Positions 1-7,969 of a DNA stretch of 64,000 nt are shown here, piece by piece. Under the pieces are notes generated by a model. That model ran no database searches, was not told the DNA's origin, and saw only the letters and a program-made list of their open reading frames with translations. Both the position numbers and the translations under genes were made by a program. Origin of the DNA: Actinoalloteichus hoggarensis (lineage in GTDB: Bacteria; Actinomycetota; Actinomycetes; Mycobacteriales; Pseudonocardiaceae); contig NZ_CP022521.1 in the NCBI RefSeq assembly GCF_002234535.1, positions 5,812,001 through 5,876,000 of the forward strand, read 5' to 3'. How positions within the stretch are numbered: the stretch's first letter is position 1; each line of letters opens with the position of its first letter.

Positions 1-1344
1 GGCAGGCAGCAGGGGCCGAACCCGTTGGAAGACGGCATGGACATTCTGTTGGTCGGCAACGACAGCCGAACCGACGCCCACGGCAACATGCTGCCCGCCG
101 ACGTCCTGGCCTCGCTGGGCGCGAGCGACGACGAGGGCGGCGACCTCACCGACACCCTGATCATGGTGCGTATCCCACCGGGCGGCGACGCGGCCTCGGC
201 CGTGTCGATTCCCCGCGACAGCTACGTCAACGTACCGGGCTACGGCATGCACAAGGTGAACGCGGCCTTCGGCTTCGGCAAGCGGGCCGCCGAGGAATCG
301 CTGCGGGCGCAGGGCGTCACCGATGAACGCCAGCTCCACCAGGAGGCGTCCGCCGAGGGCCGCCAGCTGCTCGTCCAGACCCTGGAGGAGTTCACCGGCG
401 TCAGGATCGACCACTACGCCGAGGTGAACCTGCTCGGATTCGCCGAGATCACCAAGGCCATCGGCGGTGTCGAGGTCTGTCTGCTCGAACCCGTCGACGA
501 GTTCCGCTCCGGTGCGAAGTTCGACGCGGGCGTGCAGACGATCTCCGACGTCGACGCGCTGCGCTTCGTCCGGCAGCGGTACGGGCTGCCCAACAGCGAC
601 CTCGATCGAGTGGTCCGCCAGCAGGTCTTCATGGCCGGCCTGGCCCGCAAGGTGCTGTCCTCGGACACCCTGACCAACCCCGCCCGGCTCGGCGAGTTGA
701 TCGACGCCGTGCAGAGCAGCGTGGTGCTCGACAACGGCTTCGACATCCCGACGTTCCTGGAGCACGCTCAGCACATCGCGGGCGGTGACATGGAGTTCGA
801 CACGATTCCCGTCGGGGCGTTCATCAAGGACTCGATCGGCCAGGACGTCATCGAGGTGGATCCGGCGACCGTCCAGCAGTTCATGGCGGAGCTGGGCGGG
901 GTGCCCGCCGACGAGCCCGACCCCGCCGACAACGTCGGGAGGCCCGGTGACGGCCCCGACCCCTCGTCGATCACCGTCGCGGTGCGCAACGCGGCGGGAA
1001 CGCCCGGTCTCGCCGCCCAGGTGATGGCGGAGCTGACCGGCGCGGGCTATCTGGAGGGGACGGTCGACAACGCCAACCCGCGGGCGGCCTCCGTGGTCCG
1101 GCATGCCGCGGGAGAGCAGGCCAACGCCCAGTCGGTGGCCGACGCGCTCGGCGGCCTGGTCATCGAGGAGGACGTCAACCTGCCCGCGGGCAGCGTCTCG
1201 GTGTTCCTCGGCGAGGACTACACCGCCGGCATGTCCAACATCGGGCCGCGCCCGCTGACGAGCGTGGACGACGGCACGGACGGCTCCACCGGCGAGTCGG
1301 AGGAGGGGCAGATCACGGCGGACGGCGTGGTCTGCGTCCACTAG
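1..1344 (+). CDS. LytR-CpsA-Psr (LCP) family protein, 5' end cut off by window edge
   Basis: LCP proteins are membrane-anchored phosphotransferases that attach glycopolymers (teichoic acid or arabinogalactan type) to peptidoglycan on the outer face of the membrane. The reading frame is open from base 1, so the N-terminal cytoplasmic tail and transmembrane helix lie outside the window; the TTG at 25 is not the real start. Visible LCP motifs are DILLVGNDSR near the start, DTLIMVRI, SIPRDSYV, the Arg-rich DALRFVRQR, and DLDRVVRQQ. A second domain near the C-terminus, starting ITVAVRNAAGTPGLA, looks like the LytR_C domain found in many actinobacterial LCPs. The next gene is a paralogue, giving a tandem LCP pair. 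Family assignment is secure; the polymer substrate is unknown. Confidence 0.9.
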   Translation, partial: GRQQGPNPLEDGMDILLVGNDSRTDAHGNMLPADVLASLGASDDEGGDLTDTLIMVRIPPGGDAASAVSIPRDSYVNVPGYGMHKVNAAFGFGKRAAEESLRAQGVTDERQLHQEASAEGRQLLVQTLEEFTGVRIDHYAEVNLLGFAEITKAIGGVEVCLLEPVDEFRSGAKFDAGVQTISDVDALRFVRQRYGLPNSDLDRVVRQQVFMAGLARKVLSSDTLTNPARLGELIDAVQSSVVLDNGFDIPTFLEHAQHIAGGDMEFDTIPVGAFIKDSIGQDVIEVDPATVQQFMAELGGVPADEPDPADNVGRPGDGPDPSSITVAVRNAAGTPGLAAQVMAELTGAGYLEGTVDNANPRAASVVRHAAGEQANAQSVADALGGLVIEEDVNLPAGSVSVFLGEDYTAGMSNIGPRPLTSVDDGTDGSTGESEEGQITADGVVCVH

Positions 1345-1362
1345 GCGCGGACGGAGCACCAC

Positions 1363-1400
1363 GACAGGCCCGGCCGGGCAGCGTCTCGGCCGGGCCTGTC
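1363..1400 (+). terminator. Strong hairpin terminator after the first LCP gene
   Basis: A perfect 14-bp inverted repeat (1363-1376 with 1387-1400, arm GACAGGCCCGGCCG) with a 10-nt loop begins about 19 nt after the stop codon. It has no U-tract, as is common for actinomycete terminators. The rest of the gap to 1727 shows no gene; a possible -10 TAGCCT lies at 1690-1695, upstream of the second LCP gene. Confidence 0.75.
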
Positions 1401-1727
1401 CGTGTCTGGGACTCCCGCGGTGTCGCACCCCACGGGCCCCGGCGTCCCGCCCCGCGGTCTCCCGCCCCGCGGTCCTCACGAACGAGTGACCGGGCTCCGT
1501 GGGCGGCGCCGGCTACCGATCGCACCGGTCCGGCACGGAGTCGGCCTCGTCGGCCGCCCCGTCGGGACACGCCGAGGAGCCCGGTCAGTGACGGCGGGCG
1601 CCCGGCCGAGGCGCGTCCGATCCGCACACCGCTGTTGAGGCGCGTGTCTCGCCTCGGCGAACACCGCTCCGGAGGTCGGAGCCGCCGGTTAGCCTGGAAA
1701 CGCAGGTTCGGTACGTCGGGGGTGTTC

Positions 1728-3254
1728 ATGTCGCACGAACAAGAGGGCGTCGACGGTGCGGGGCACGGGCCCGAGCCGTCGCCTTCGGACGAGACGGATC
1801 GGGGGCGGTCCACCGAGGAGCAGTCCGCCCCGCGCGGCCGTGAGCAGCCTCGTGCGTCGGACGCCGCGTCCGACGCCGCTCCCGCCGACACCGGCGAGGA
1901 CGCCGCACCGCCCGAAGGCGGGGAGTCCGCGGTGTCGCCCCGCCCCGCCCCGGGGAACGACTTATCCGTCTCGGCCTCCAGGCCCCGGCGCGGCCGCGGC
2001 GCGGCAGGGCGCCTCCTGTTGGCAGGCGGGCGCTCGGTCACCGCGCTGGTGTCGGTGGCGGTCCTCGGATTGACCGGCTACGTCTGGACCCGGTTCAATC
2101 AGGTTCAGGACAGCATCAACACCACCACCGTTTTGCGCGACCTCGACGAGTTCTCGATCGCCCCGGAGCCCCCGCCCTCCGCCGACTCCTCGGCGCCACC
2201 ACCGCCTCCGGTGGAGGACACCGCCACCGACATCCTGCTGGTGGGCACGGACAGCCGCACCGACGCTCACGGGCGTCCGCTGCCGGAGCACGTGCTCCGA
2301 CAGCTGCGCACGGAGGCCGAGGTCGGGCTGAACACCGACACGATCATCATGTTGCGCATCCCCGACGACGGCAGCGCCGCTTACGCGATCTCCATTCCCC
2401 GCGACACCTCCGTGCCGGTGCCGGGCCTCGGCGAGGAGAAGATCAACGGTGCGTTGGGGCTGATGAAGACGCAGCGCGCCAGGGAGCTGCGGGCCGAGGG
2501 GGTGACCGATCCGGAGCGGATCGCGCGTGAGTCCGACGACGCGGGCCGCCGTGCACTGATCGGCGCGGTAGGCGACCTGACCGGGGCTCGCATCGACCAC
2601 TACGCCGAGATCAGCCTCTACGGCTTCTACCTGTTCACCGAGGCCATCGGCGGGGTCGAGGTCTGCCTGAACCGCGCGACCAGCGACAGCGACTCCGGAG
2701 CGAACTTCGCGAGCGGCTATCAGACCATCTCCGGCGGCGACGCGCTGTCGTTCGTGCGGCAGCGCAACCTGCCCGGCGGCGATCTCGATCGGATCGTGCG
2801 CCAGCAGGTGTTCCTGGCCGCCCTGGTCGATCAGGTCCTCTCCACCGGAACCCTCACCGATCCCGGCAGACTTCATGACCTGTTGGACGCGATGCAGTCG
2901 TCCGTCGTGCTCGACGACGCACTCGATCCACTGGTGTTCGCCCGTCAGCTCCAGGGCGTCGCGGGCGGGGACGTCTCCTTCGTGACGATCCCGGTCACCG
3001 GCGTCGGCCTGCGCAACGATCGAGGCCAGAGCATCGTGACCGTCGATCGGCAGGAGGTCCGCGACTTCGTCGAGGAGCTGACGCGGCAGGACGGCGAGCC
3101 GGACGGGGAGGAGCAGGTCGGCATGGCGGGCCCGGGCGCGCCCGCGCTCGCCCCGGCCGCCGCGGCGGCGACGGGCACCGGAAGTATGGTGCGGACGCAG
3201 CCCCCGGACACCGGCGAGCCGATCACCGCGGGCGGGGTGCCCTGCGTGAACTGA
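1728..3254 (+). CDS. LytR-CpsA-Psr (LCP) family protein
   Basis: This is a second LCP phosphotransferase, about 508 residues. It has an acidic, disordered cytoplasmic tail (residues 1-85), an Arg-rich stretch (85-95), one transmembrane helix (about 103-121), a Pro-rich linker, and then the extracellular LCP domain from about residue 165, with ILLVGTDSR, DTIIMLRI, SIPRDTSV, SFVRQR and DLDRIVRQQ. The conserved Arg and Asp residues that bind polyprenyl pyrophosphate substrates are present. It lacks the LytR_C domain of its upstream neighbour. Both paralogues end in a similar GGVPCVN/DGVVCVH tail with a Cys. I chose the ATG at 1728; a GTG at 1722 in the same frame is possible. The strong hairpin upstream suggests a separate promoter. 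Confidence 0.9.
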   Translation: MSHEQEGVDGAGHGPEPSPSDETDRGRSTEEQSAPRGREQPRASDAASDAAPADTGEDAAPPEGGESAVSPRPAPGNDLSVSASRPRRGRGAAGRLLLAGGRSVTALVSVAVLGLTGYVWTRFNQVQDSINTTTVLRDLDEFSIAPEPPPSADSSAPPPPPVEDTATDILLVGTDSRTDAHGRPLPEHVLRQLRTEAEVGLNTDTIIMLRIPDDGSAAYAISIPRDTSVPVPGLGEEKINGALGLMKTQRARELRAEGVTDPERIARESDDAGRRALIGAVGDLTGARIDHYAEISLYGFYLFTEAIGGVEVCLNRATSDSDSGANFASGYQTISGGDALSFVRQRNLPGGDLDRIVRQQVFLAALVDQVLSTGTLTDPGRLHDLLDAMQSSVVLDDALDPLVFARQLQGVAGGDVSFVTIPVTGVGLRNDRGQSIVTVDRQEVRDFVEELTRQDGEPDGEEQVGMAGPGAPALAPAAAAATGTGSMVRTQPPDTGEPITAGGVPCVN

Positions 3255-3295
3255 CCGCTTCGCCGCTCGCGCGGCCCGGCCCGACGAGGACGCCG

Positions 3296-4078
3296 ATGAG
3301 TGTCACCGAGACGCTGCTCCGCCCACTGCTCGCCGCAGGCGGGGCCCGGCCGCTGATCACGTTCTACGACGACGCGGCCGGGCATCGCATCGAGCTGTCC
3401 TCGGCGACGGTGGCGAACTGGGCCGCCAAGACCGCCAACTGGCTGCGCGACGAACTCGACGTCGAGCCGGGAATGCCGGTCGCCGTGCGGCTGCCCGCGC
3501 ACTGGCAGACGCTCGGTGTGCTGCTGGGCGCGTGGTGGTGCGGCGCGGAGGTCCGCGCGGAGTCCGCCGGTGCCGAGGTGGCCCTCATCCCGGCGACGGA
3601 GGTGGCGGGCGTCCACGGCGCCGCCGAGACGGCGACCGCCCCCGCGGAGGTGCTGGACCGGCTCGGCGCGCGCACCGTCGCCCTCGTCGGTCTGGACGCC
3701 CTCGGGGCGCCGGTGCGGCTGCCCGCCGACGCGGGGGCCGGACTCGTGGACTACACGTCGGAGATCCGCGTCCACGGCGACGACTTCACCGTCTGGGAGC
3801 CGGTGGCGGGCGACGCGCCGGCGCTGGCAGGCTTCGACGTCGACACGGTGCTCGCCTCGGCCCGCGCCCGCGCCGCCGAGCTGGGTATCGGCTCGACGGA
3901 TCGGGTGCTGTCCACGCTGGACTGGTCGGTTCCCGACGGCGTGGCCGCGAGTCTGCTGCCGGTGCTGGTGTCCGGGGCGTCGCTGGTCCAGTGCCATCGA
4001 GCCGACCCGGCGAAGCTCGCGGCCCGCCGCGAGACGGAGCGGGTGACGCGGGTGCTGGACGAGGAACCGGCGGGCTGA
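3296..4078 (+). CDS. TIGR03089 family protein (AMP-binding-like, function unknown)
   Basis: A 260-residue protein. It resembles the actinobacterial TIGR03089 family, which looks like a shortened N-terminal portion of AMP-forming acyl-CoA synthetases. It contains the opening segment (LRPLLAAGGARPLITFYDD), a TANWLRDELDVEPGMPVAV stretch typical of the substrate-entry half of that superfamily, and later SLLPVLVSGASLVQC. The usual AMP-binding P-loop and C-terminal lid are absent, so it is probably not a complete ligase. In mycobacteria the homologue also follows a CpsA-type LCP gene (remembered synteny), as here, 41 nt after the LCP stop. A cell-envelope role is inferred from this context only. 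Confidence 0.75.
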   Translation: MSVTETLLRPLLAAGGARPLITFYDDAAGHRIELSSATVANWAAKTANWLRDELDVEPGMPVAVRLPAHWQTLGVLLGAWWCGAEVRAESAGAEVALIPATEVAGVHGAAETATAPAEVLDRLGARTVALVGLDALGAPVRLPADAGAGLVDYTSEIRVHGDDFTVWEPVAGDAPALAGFDVDTVLASARARAAELGIGSTDRVLSTLDWSVPDGVAASLLPVLVSGASLVQCHRADPAKLAARRETERVTRVLDEEPAG

Positions 4079-4591
4079 GCGGCGGCACGGGCCCGTCCAG
4101 GCACGGCGGGCCCTGCTCGCCATCGGCGGCCGTAGGAGATGTGCGGGCTGCGGCTCGGCCCTGGCTCACCGGGGTCGCCGGCTCCGGGTGGGCTGTCCTG
4201 ATCGGTCTGCGCGACTCCCGATGCGGCGGGCGGCGCTCCGCAGGCGCGCGGGCCGCCGTAGCGAGCACCGCGCTGCCTCACCTCGGTGAGCGAGCCGCCG
4301 TCCTGGTCGCCCTTTCGCCGTCATCGAGGTCATGCTGCCCGGCGGGATTCGCCCATCCGGCGCGGGTATCCGATCCCCGGCAAGGGGCACTCGACCGTGG
4401 GGACGGCGAGCACCGGAGATACGCGGGCCGTCTGGGAGAAAGCCCGCTGCGATCGGCCCCCGCCCCCTAGACTGCGGTGTCGCCCGGCGTGCCCGCCCAG
4501 CCGAGGGGTCGCACGGGCTCGCCGATCCGCGACTCGTCCGTCGCGCACTCGCCGAATCGCAGGCAGCGCTGTCGACCCAGGGGGTTCGAAC
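4079..4591. other. Intergenic region, about 510 bp, no gene seen
   Basis: No open frame here has family features or a convincing start; the several overlapping open frames are a by-product of high GC. The only recognisable element is the -10-like hexamer TAGACT at 4468-4473, upstream of the lipoprotein gene. Confidence 0.6.
4468..4473 (+). promoter_or_regulatory. Candidate -10 element (TAGACT) of the lipoprotein gene
   Basis: The hexamer is the same as that found 6 nt before the start codons of both GtrA genes in this window. Here transcription would start near 4480, leaving a leader of about 110 nt before the GTG at 4592. No clear -35 hexamer is visible. Confidence 0.4.
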
Positions 4592-5260
4592 GTGTCACTC
4601 CTCCACAGCAGACTCGTCGGCGCCCTCGGGCTCCTCACCGTGGGCCTGTTCGCCGCAGGCTGCGTCACCCCGCCGGAGCCGCCGATGGGCACGGGTTCCG
4701 GCGCCGTGCTGGACGAGAGCCTGGTGGCCTACGACAACCTCGACTTCCAGACGGAACTCGGGCCGATCTTCGACAACACCTGTGAGAGCCTCCCTCCCGG
4801 CGTGTTCAGCGATCTGGGCCTGGAGGGCGAGCCGATGACCTCCCAGGGCGTCTACGCCGGCTGCTCGATCTCCGAGAGCTGGGGCACCGTGTTCCTCAGC
4901 CAGACCAGGCCCACCGGCCGCGAATCGCAACGACGCTACTTCGAGGACACCTGGCGGGGCGAGGGCGTCTACTCCGACCATTTCCGGCGCTGGATCCTCC
5001 AGGACCGCTACTACACGGTGACCTACGAGGCCGGCTCGGTGGGCAATGAGTGCACCACGGCCGTGCACACCGGATACGAGGGCCCGTTCCAGGTCACCGC
5101 CGCCATCCCGCGCGAGGAGAGCGACCGGCTGAACCTGTTGGACCGGGACTACCCGGTCGACCAGCTCGTCGCCGACTACTGCTCCCGGGCCGAGGAGATG
5201 GCCGACATCCTGGTGGCCACGCTTGATCCCGACGGCGGCAGCAGGCGGACGACGGGCTGA
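4592..5260 (+). CDS. DUF3558-like lipoprotein
   Basis: A predicted lipoprotein of 222 residues. It starts with a short basic region, a hydrophobic stretch and the lipobox LFAAGC (Cys near residue 23), so it should be lipid-anchored on the outer face of the membrane. The mature part has the pattern of small Pseudonocardiaceae DUF3558-type lipoproteins: an N-terminal DNLDFQTELGPIFDNTC segment, several cysteines (NTCESL, AGCSIS, NECTTA, DYCSRA) likely to form disulfides, and a C-terminal helix ending ADILVATLD. The GTG at 4592 is chosen because it is the last start before the signal peptide; longer in-frame upstream starts would destroy it. Function is unknown. Assignment to DUF3558 is by pattern and is moderately sure. 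Confidence 0.6.
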   Translation: MSLLHSRLVGALGLLTVGLFAAGCVTPPEPPMGTGSGAVLDESLVAYDNLDFQTELGPIFDNTCESLPPGVFSDLGLEGEPMTSQGVYAGCSISESWGTVFLSQTRPTGRESQRRYFEDTWRGEGVYSDHFRRWILQDRYYTVTYEAGSVGNECTTAVHTGYEGPFQVTAAIPREESDRLNLLDRDYPVDQLVADYCSRAEEMADILVATLDPDGGSRRTTG

Positions 5261-5652
5261 CGGGCCGGGGTCGCATGGTCGGGGGCATTCGGCGAGGCGC
5301 TCCGGCTGGGCCCGGTGCAAGCGAGCCGGGGCGCCTGCGGAGCCGGCGTGCATCCCAGGGCGTCACCTCGTCGGCCGGTTGCCGGGCAGGCGTTCCGCGT
5401 GGGCGAGTCCGCACCATGTCGGCGGCCGCACAGCGTCGGGACACCGGCGGCCCGACGACGTCGAGGGCCGTGCCCGCCTCGGCGGCGCCACGCGGCCGGC
5501 CGCCGGACCACGTCGGGAGCCGCCCCGCCATCGGCCCGTCTGGCGCCGCCAGGACGTCGGAGCAGGCTCCTCGTCGTGGGGCCGACGGCGATCGTGGGGC
5601 CGACGGCGTCAGGGCCTCGGGTGCGTACGCGCCCACCACGACCGAGGCGATC
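5261..5652. other. Convergent intergenic region with an 18-bp direct repeat
   Basis: This gap separates the lipoprotein gene (+) from the ABC permease (-). I see no gene. A 16-bp word, CGTGGGGCCGACGGCG, occurs twice in tandem at 5575-5590 and 5593-5608 (18-bp period). The rest is GC-rich with weak hairpin potential. Confidence 0.5.
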
Positions 5653-6771
5653 TCACCCCGCGTCGCGCTGGGTCAGCTGGACGACGCCGATGGCGAACAG
5701 GCTCACCCAGACGACACCGGACACGATGCCGGGCACGATGTCCGCGTCCGGGGTGATCATGAAGCGGGCCAGCTCCAGCGGTGCGAACCAGCCGAAGACG
5801 TCGGGCAGCGCGAGCTGGGCGATGGCCAGCGAGGGCATCAGCAGGAAGTAGGCGACCAGGGCGCCCGCGGTGTTCGGCACCAGCAGCGCGATCGCCAATG
5901 AGGCGATGAGCGCCTGGCCGAGCCCGACGGCGATCACACCCAGCACCCAGGGCAGCCGGTGTCCGAGGAGGTAGGTGAAGTTCGCCGGCGTGACCGCCGC
6001 CTCGACGATCAGCGGTAAGGCGAGGAACGACGCGGCGGTGGTCACCAGCCACACCAGGCCGAGCACCGAGCCCTGGGCGAGGAGATAGCGCAGCCGCGAC
6101 GACTGCATGAGCAGCGTGGGCTGCACGCTCTTGTACTGCCACTCCCCCGCGACCAGCTTGATCAGCGCGGCATGGAGGAGAAGCTGGCCGATCTGCGCGG
6201 CCGCGTAGAACGGGATCATCTGCTCGAACGCGCCGTACATGCGCGGATCGATGCTCACGACGAACACCATCACGCCGAAGAACAGCACGGGCGCGAGCAG
6301 CAGCACGACGCGGTCCGACCGGGTGCCCACCAGCTTGCGGAGCTCGACGTGGACGAGGGTGAGGAACCCGGTCCGTCTCGCGGCGCGGCCCGCCCACTCC
6401 GGGGCGGCCCCGGTGGCGGGGCCCGTCCCGACGGCCGGGCCGTGCTGCTGCGGCCCGGCCGGGTTCGGCTGCGCCCCGGCGGACCACATCGGGCCGCCCG
6501 GTTGTGGGGCAGGCGATCCGGCGGGGTGTCCGTAGGGCGGGCTCGACTGGGGCGGCACGACGGTGCCGACCGACCCGCCCGCCGGTCCCGGCGCACCGTG
6601 GGGAGGCGACCCCCCCTGCTGCGCGGACGGACCGTACAGTCCTGGGCCTGCCCCCGGTCTCGGTCCCGGTCCCGGTCCCGGTCCCGGTCCCGTCGGGCCG
6701 TACTGCCCGTGCGGGACGTGCTGAGCCGGGTATCCGGGCGGGCCGGGCGGCTGGGTGGCAGGGCCGGTCAT
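5653..6771 (-). CDS. ABC-2 type transporter permease with long Pro/Gly-rich N-terminus
   Basis: Membrane subunit of an ABC exporter, 372 residues. The first ~120 residues are cytoplasmic and low complexity (Pro, Gly, Gln), followed by FLTLVHVELRKLVGTRSD, the typical start of ABC-2 permeases. Then come about six hydrophobic helices, including VVLLLAPVLFFGVMVFVV and ALIASLAIALLVPNTAG. The start codon overlaps the stop of the upstream ATPase gene by one base (TGATG at 6769-6773), so the two are translationally coupled. The N-terminal GPGPGPG run is encoded by a hexanucleotide tandem repeat (6662-6691) and could vary in length between strains. The exported substrate is unknown; such pairs are often linked to drug or peptide export. 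Confidence 0.88.
   Translation of the reverse strand: MTGPATQPPGPPGYPAQHVPHGQYGPTGPGPGPGPGPRPGAGPGLYGPSAQQGGSPPHGAPGPAGGSVGTVVPPQSSPPYGHPAGSPAPQPGGPMWSAGAQPNPAGPQQHGPAVGTGPATGAAPEWAGRAARRTGFLTLVHVELRKLVGTRSDRVVLLLAPVLFFGVMVFVVSIDPRMYGAFEQMIPFYAAAQIGQLLLHAALIKLVAGEWQYKSVQPTLLMQSSRLRYLLAQGSVLGLVWLVTTAASFLALPLIVEAAVTPANFTYLLGHRLPWVLGVIAVGLGQALIASLAIALLVPNTAGALVAYFLLMPSLAIAQLALPDVFGWFAPLELARFMITPDADIVPGIVSGVVWVSLFAIGVVQLTQRDAG
6662..6691. repeat. GGTCCC hexanucleotide repeat, 5 copies, inside the permease gene
   Basis: Five perfect GGTCCC units in a row, preceded by a near-copy (GGTCTC). The unit is a multiple of three, so copy-number change keeps the permease frame and only alters the length of its Gly-Pro run. 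Confidence 0.9.
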
Positions 6772-7646
6772 CAGGCACTCTCCCCGGTCAGGCGGAAGAA
6801 CAGGTCCTCCAGGTCGATGCTCTCCTGGGCGAGCCCGAGCAGGCGGACGCCCGCGTTGAACGTGATCTCGGAGACGCGGTCCACCGAGGCGTGGGCGGCG
6901 AGATGACCGTTCGCGGCAGGCTGGACCGCGATGCCCGCGGCCGCGAGCACCGACGCCAGCCGATTCATGTCCGGGGCTCGGACGAGCGAACGATGCGACG
7001 TCGTCAGCTCGCTCAGCGGACCGTCCGCCACGATCCGACCGGAGCCGATCACCAGCACCCGGTCGGCCGTCTGGTCCACTTCGGACAGCACATGGCTGGA
7101 CAGCAGCGCCGTGCCGCCGCGCTCGGCGTAGCCGCGCAGCAGCTGCCGAACCGAGCGGATGCCCTCCGGGTCCAGGCCGTTGATCGGCTCGTCGAGGATC
7201 AGCATCGGCGGGTTCGTCAGCAGGGCCTGCGCCATGCCGAGCCGCTGGCGCATCCCCAGGCTGTAGGCGGCGATGCGCTTCCCACCCGCGTCCCCGAGCC
7301 CGACGAGCGAGAGCACCTCGTCCACTCGCCGGGTGGGCAGCCCCGCCAGCAACGCCGCGTTACGCAGGTGCCCGCGCCCGGTCCGCCCGGGATGCACCGC
7401 GGCCGCGTCCAGCAGGACACCCGCCACGTGGGCCGGGTTGGGCCAGCGGGTGAACGGCCTGCCCGCGACGAAGGCCTCCCCGGCATCCGGGATCGTCAAC
7501 CCGCTGATCATCCGGAGAGTGGTGGACTTCCCGGCCCCGTTGGGACCGAGGAAGGCGGTCACCGTGCCGGGCCGCAGCTCGAAGCTGACATCGTCCACGA
7601 CGCGGCGCCCACCGTAGACCTTGGTCAGGCCACGCACAGACAGCAC
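6771..7646 (-). CDS. ABC transporter ATP-binding protein
   Basis: ATPase subunit of the exporter encoded with the downstream permease; 291 residues from the GTG at 7646. Motifs: Walker A GPNGAGKST (34-42), a Q-loop region, the signature YSLGMRQRLG (about 128-137, the usual form in the drug/antibiotic exporter class), Walker B MLILDEP (148-154), a D-loop, and the switch His in LLSSHVLSE (about 182). A C-terminal extension of roughly 70 residues after the nucleotide-binding fold is typical of this class. A longer frame extends upstream to 7871, but the sequence before MLSVRGLTKVYGG has no family resemblance, so 7646 is preferred. Confidence 0.9.
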   Translation of the reverse strand: MLSVRGLTKVYGGRRVVDDVSFELRPGTVTAFLGPNGAGKSTTLRMISGLTIPDAGEAFVAGRPFTRWPNPAHVAGVLLDAAAVHPGRTGRGHLRNAALLAGLPTRRVDEVLSLVGLGDAGGKRIAAYSLGMRQRLGMAQALLTNPPMLILDEPINGLDPEGIRSVRQLLRGYAERGGTALLSSHVLSEVDQTADRVLVIGSGRIVADGPLSELTTSHRSLVRAPDMNRLASVLAAAGIAVQPAANGHLAAHASVDRVSEITFNAGVRLLGLAQESIDLEDLFFRLTGESA

Positions 7647-7876
7647 GCGGTCACGATAGCGGGCGACGGCGACCGCGATGTCCGGAATCGGTGACGAGCC
7701 GCACGTGCCCGCGGTGGGAGAGTGGGACCTGGCGCCTCCCGCAGCCGTCTCCGTGCAACCGCCGAACCGAAACTCGTCGCTGTCTCTCATTCGACACGGC
7801 AGCCAGGCCGAATAGCACAATGGATCGAGACAGAATCGACACACGACGCCGGTGAGGAAATCACCTTTCACTCCAA

Positions 7877-7888
7877 AGTAATGTTACT
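7877..7888. promoter_or_regulatory. 12-bp near-palindrome, candidate operator upstream of the propeller gene
   Basis: AGTAATGTTACT (5-bp arms AGTAA/TTACT around TG) lies about 80 bp before the GTG at 7970, in a stretch of 7647-7969 that is clearly more AT-rich than its surroundings. This ~320-bp gap has no gene and probably carries the divergent promoters of the ABC exporter (-) and the propeller gene (+). Confidence 0.35.
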
Positions 7889-7969
7889 CGGTGACATCGA
7901 TCATTCTCTGCGAGACTCCCGGAGAAGACGAACATCAGTTCGCCGTGCACACCCACAAGGAGCAACGTC

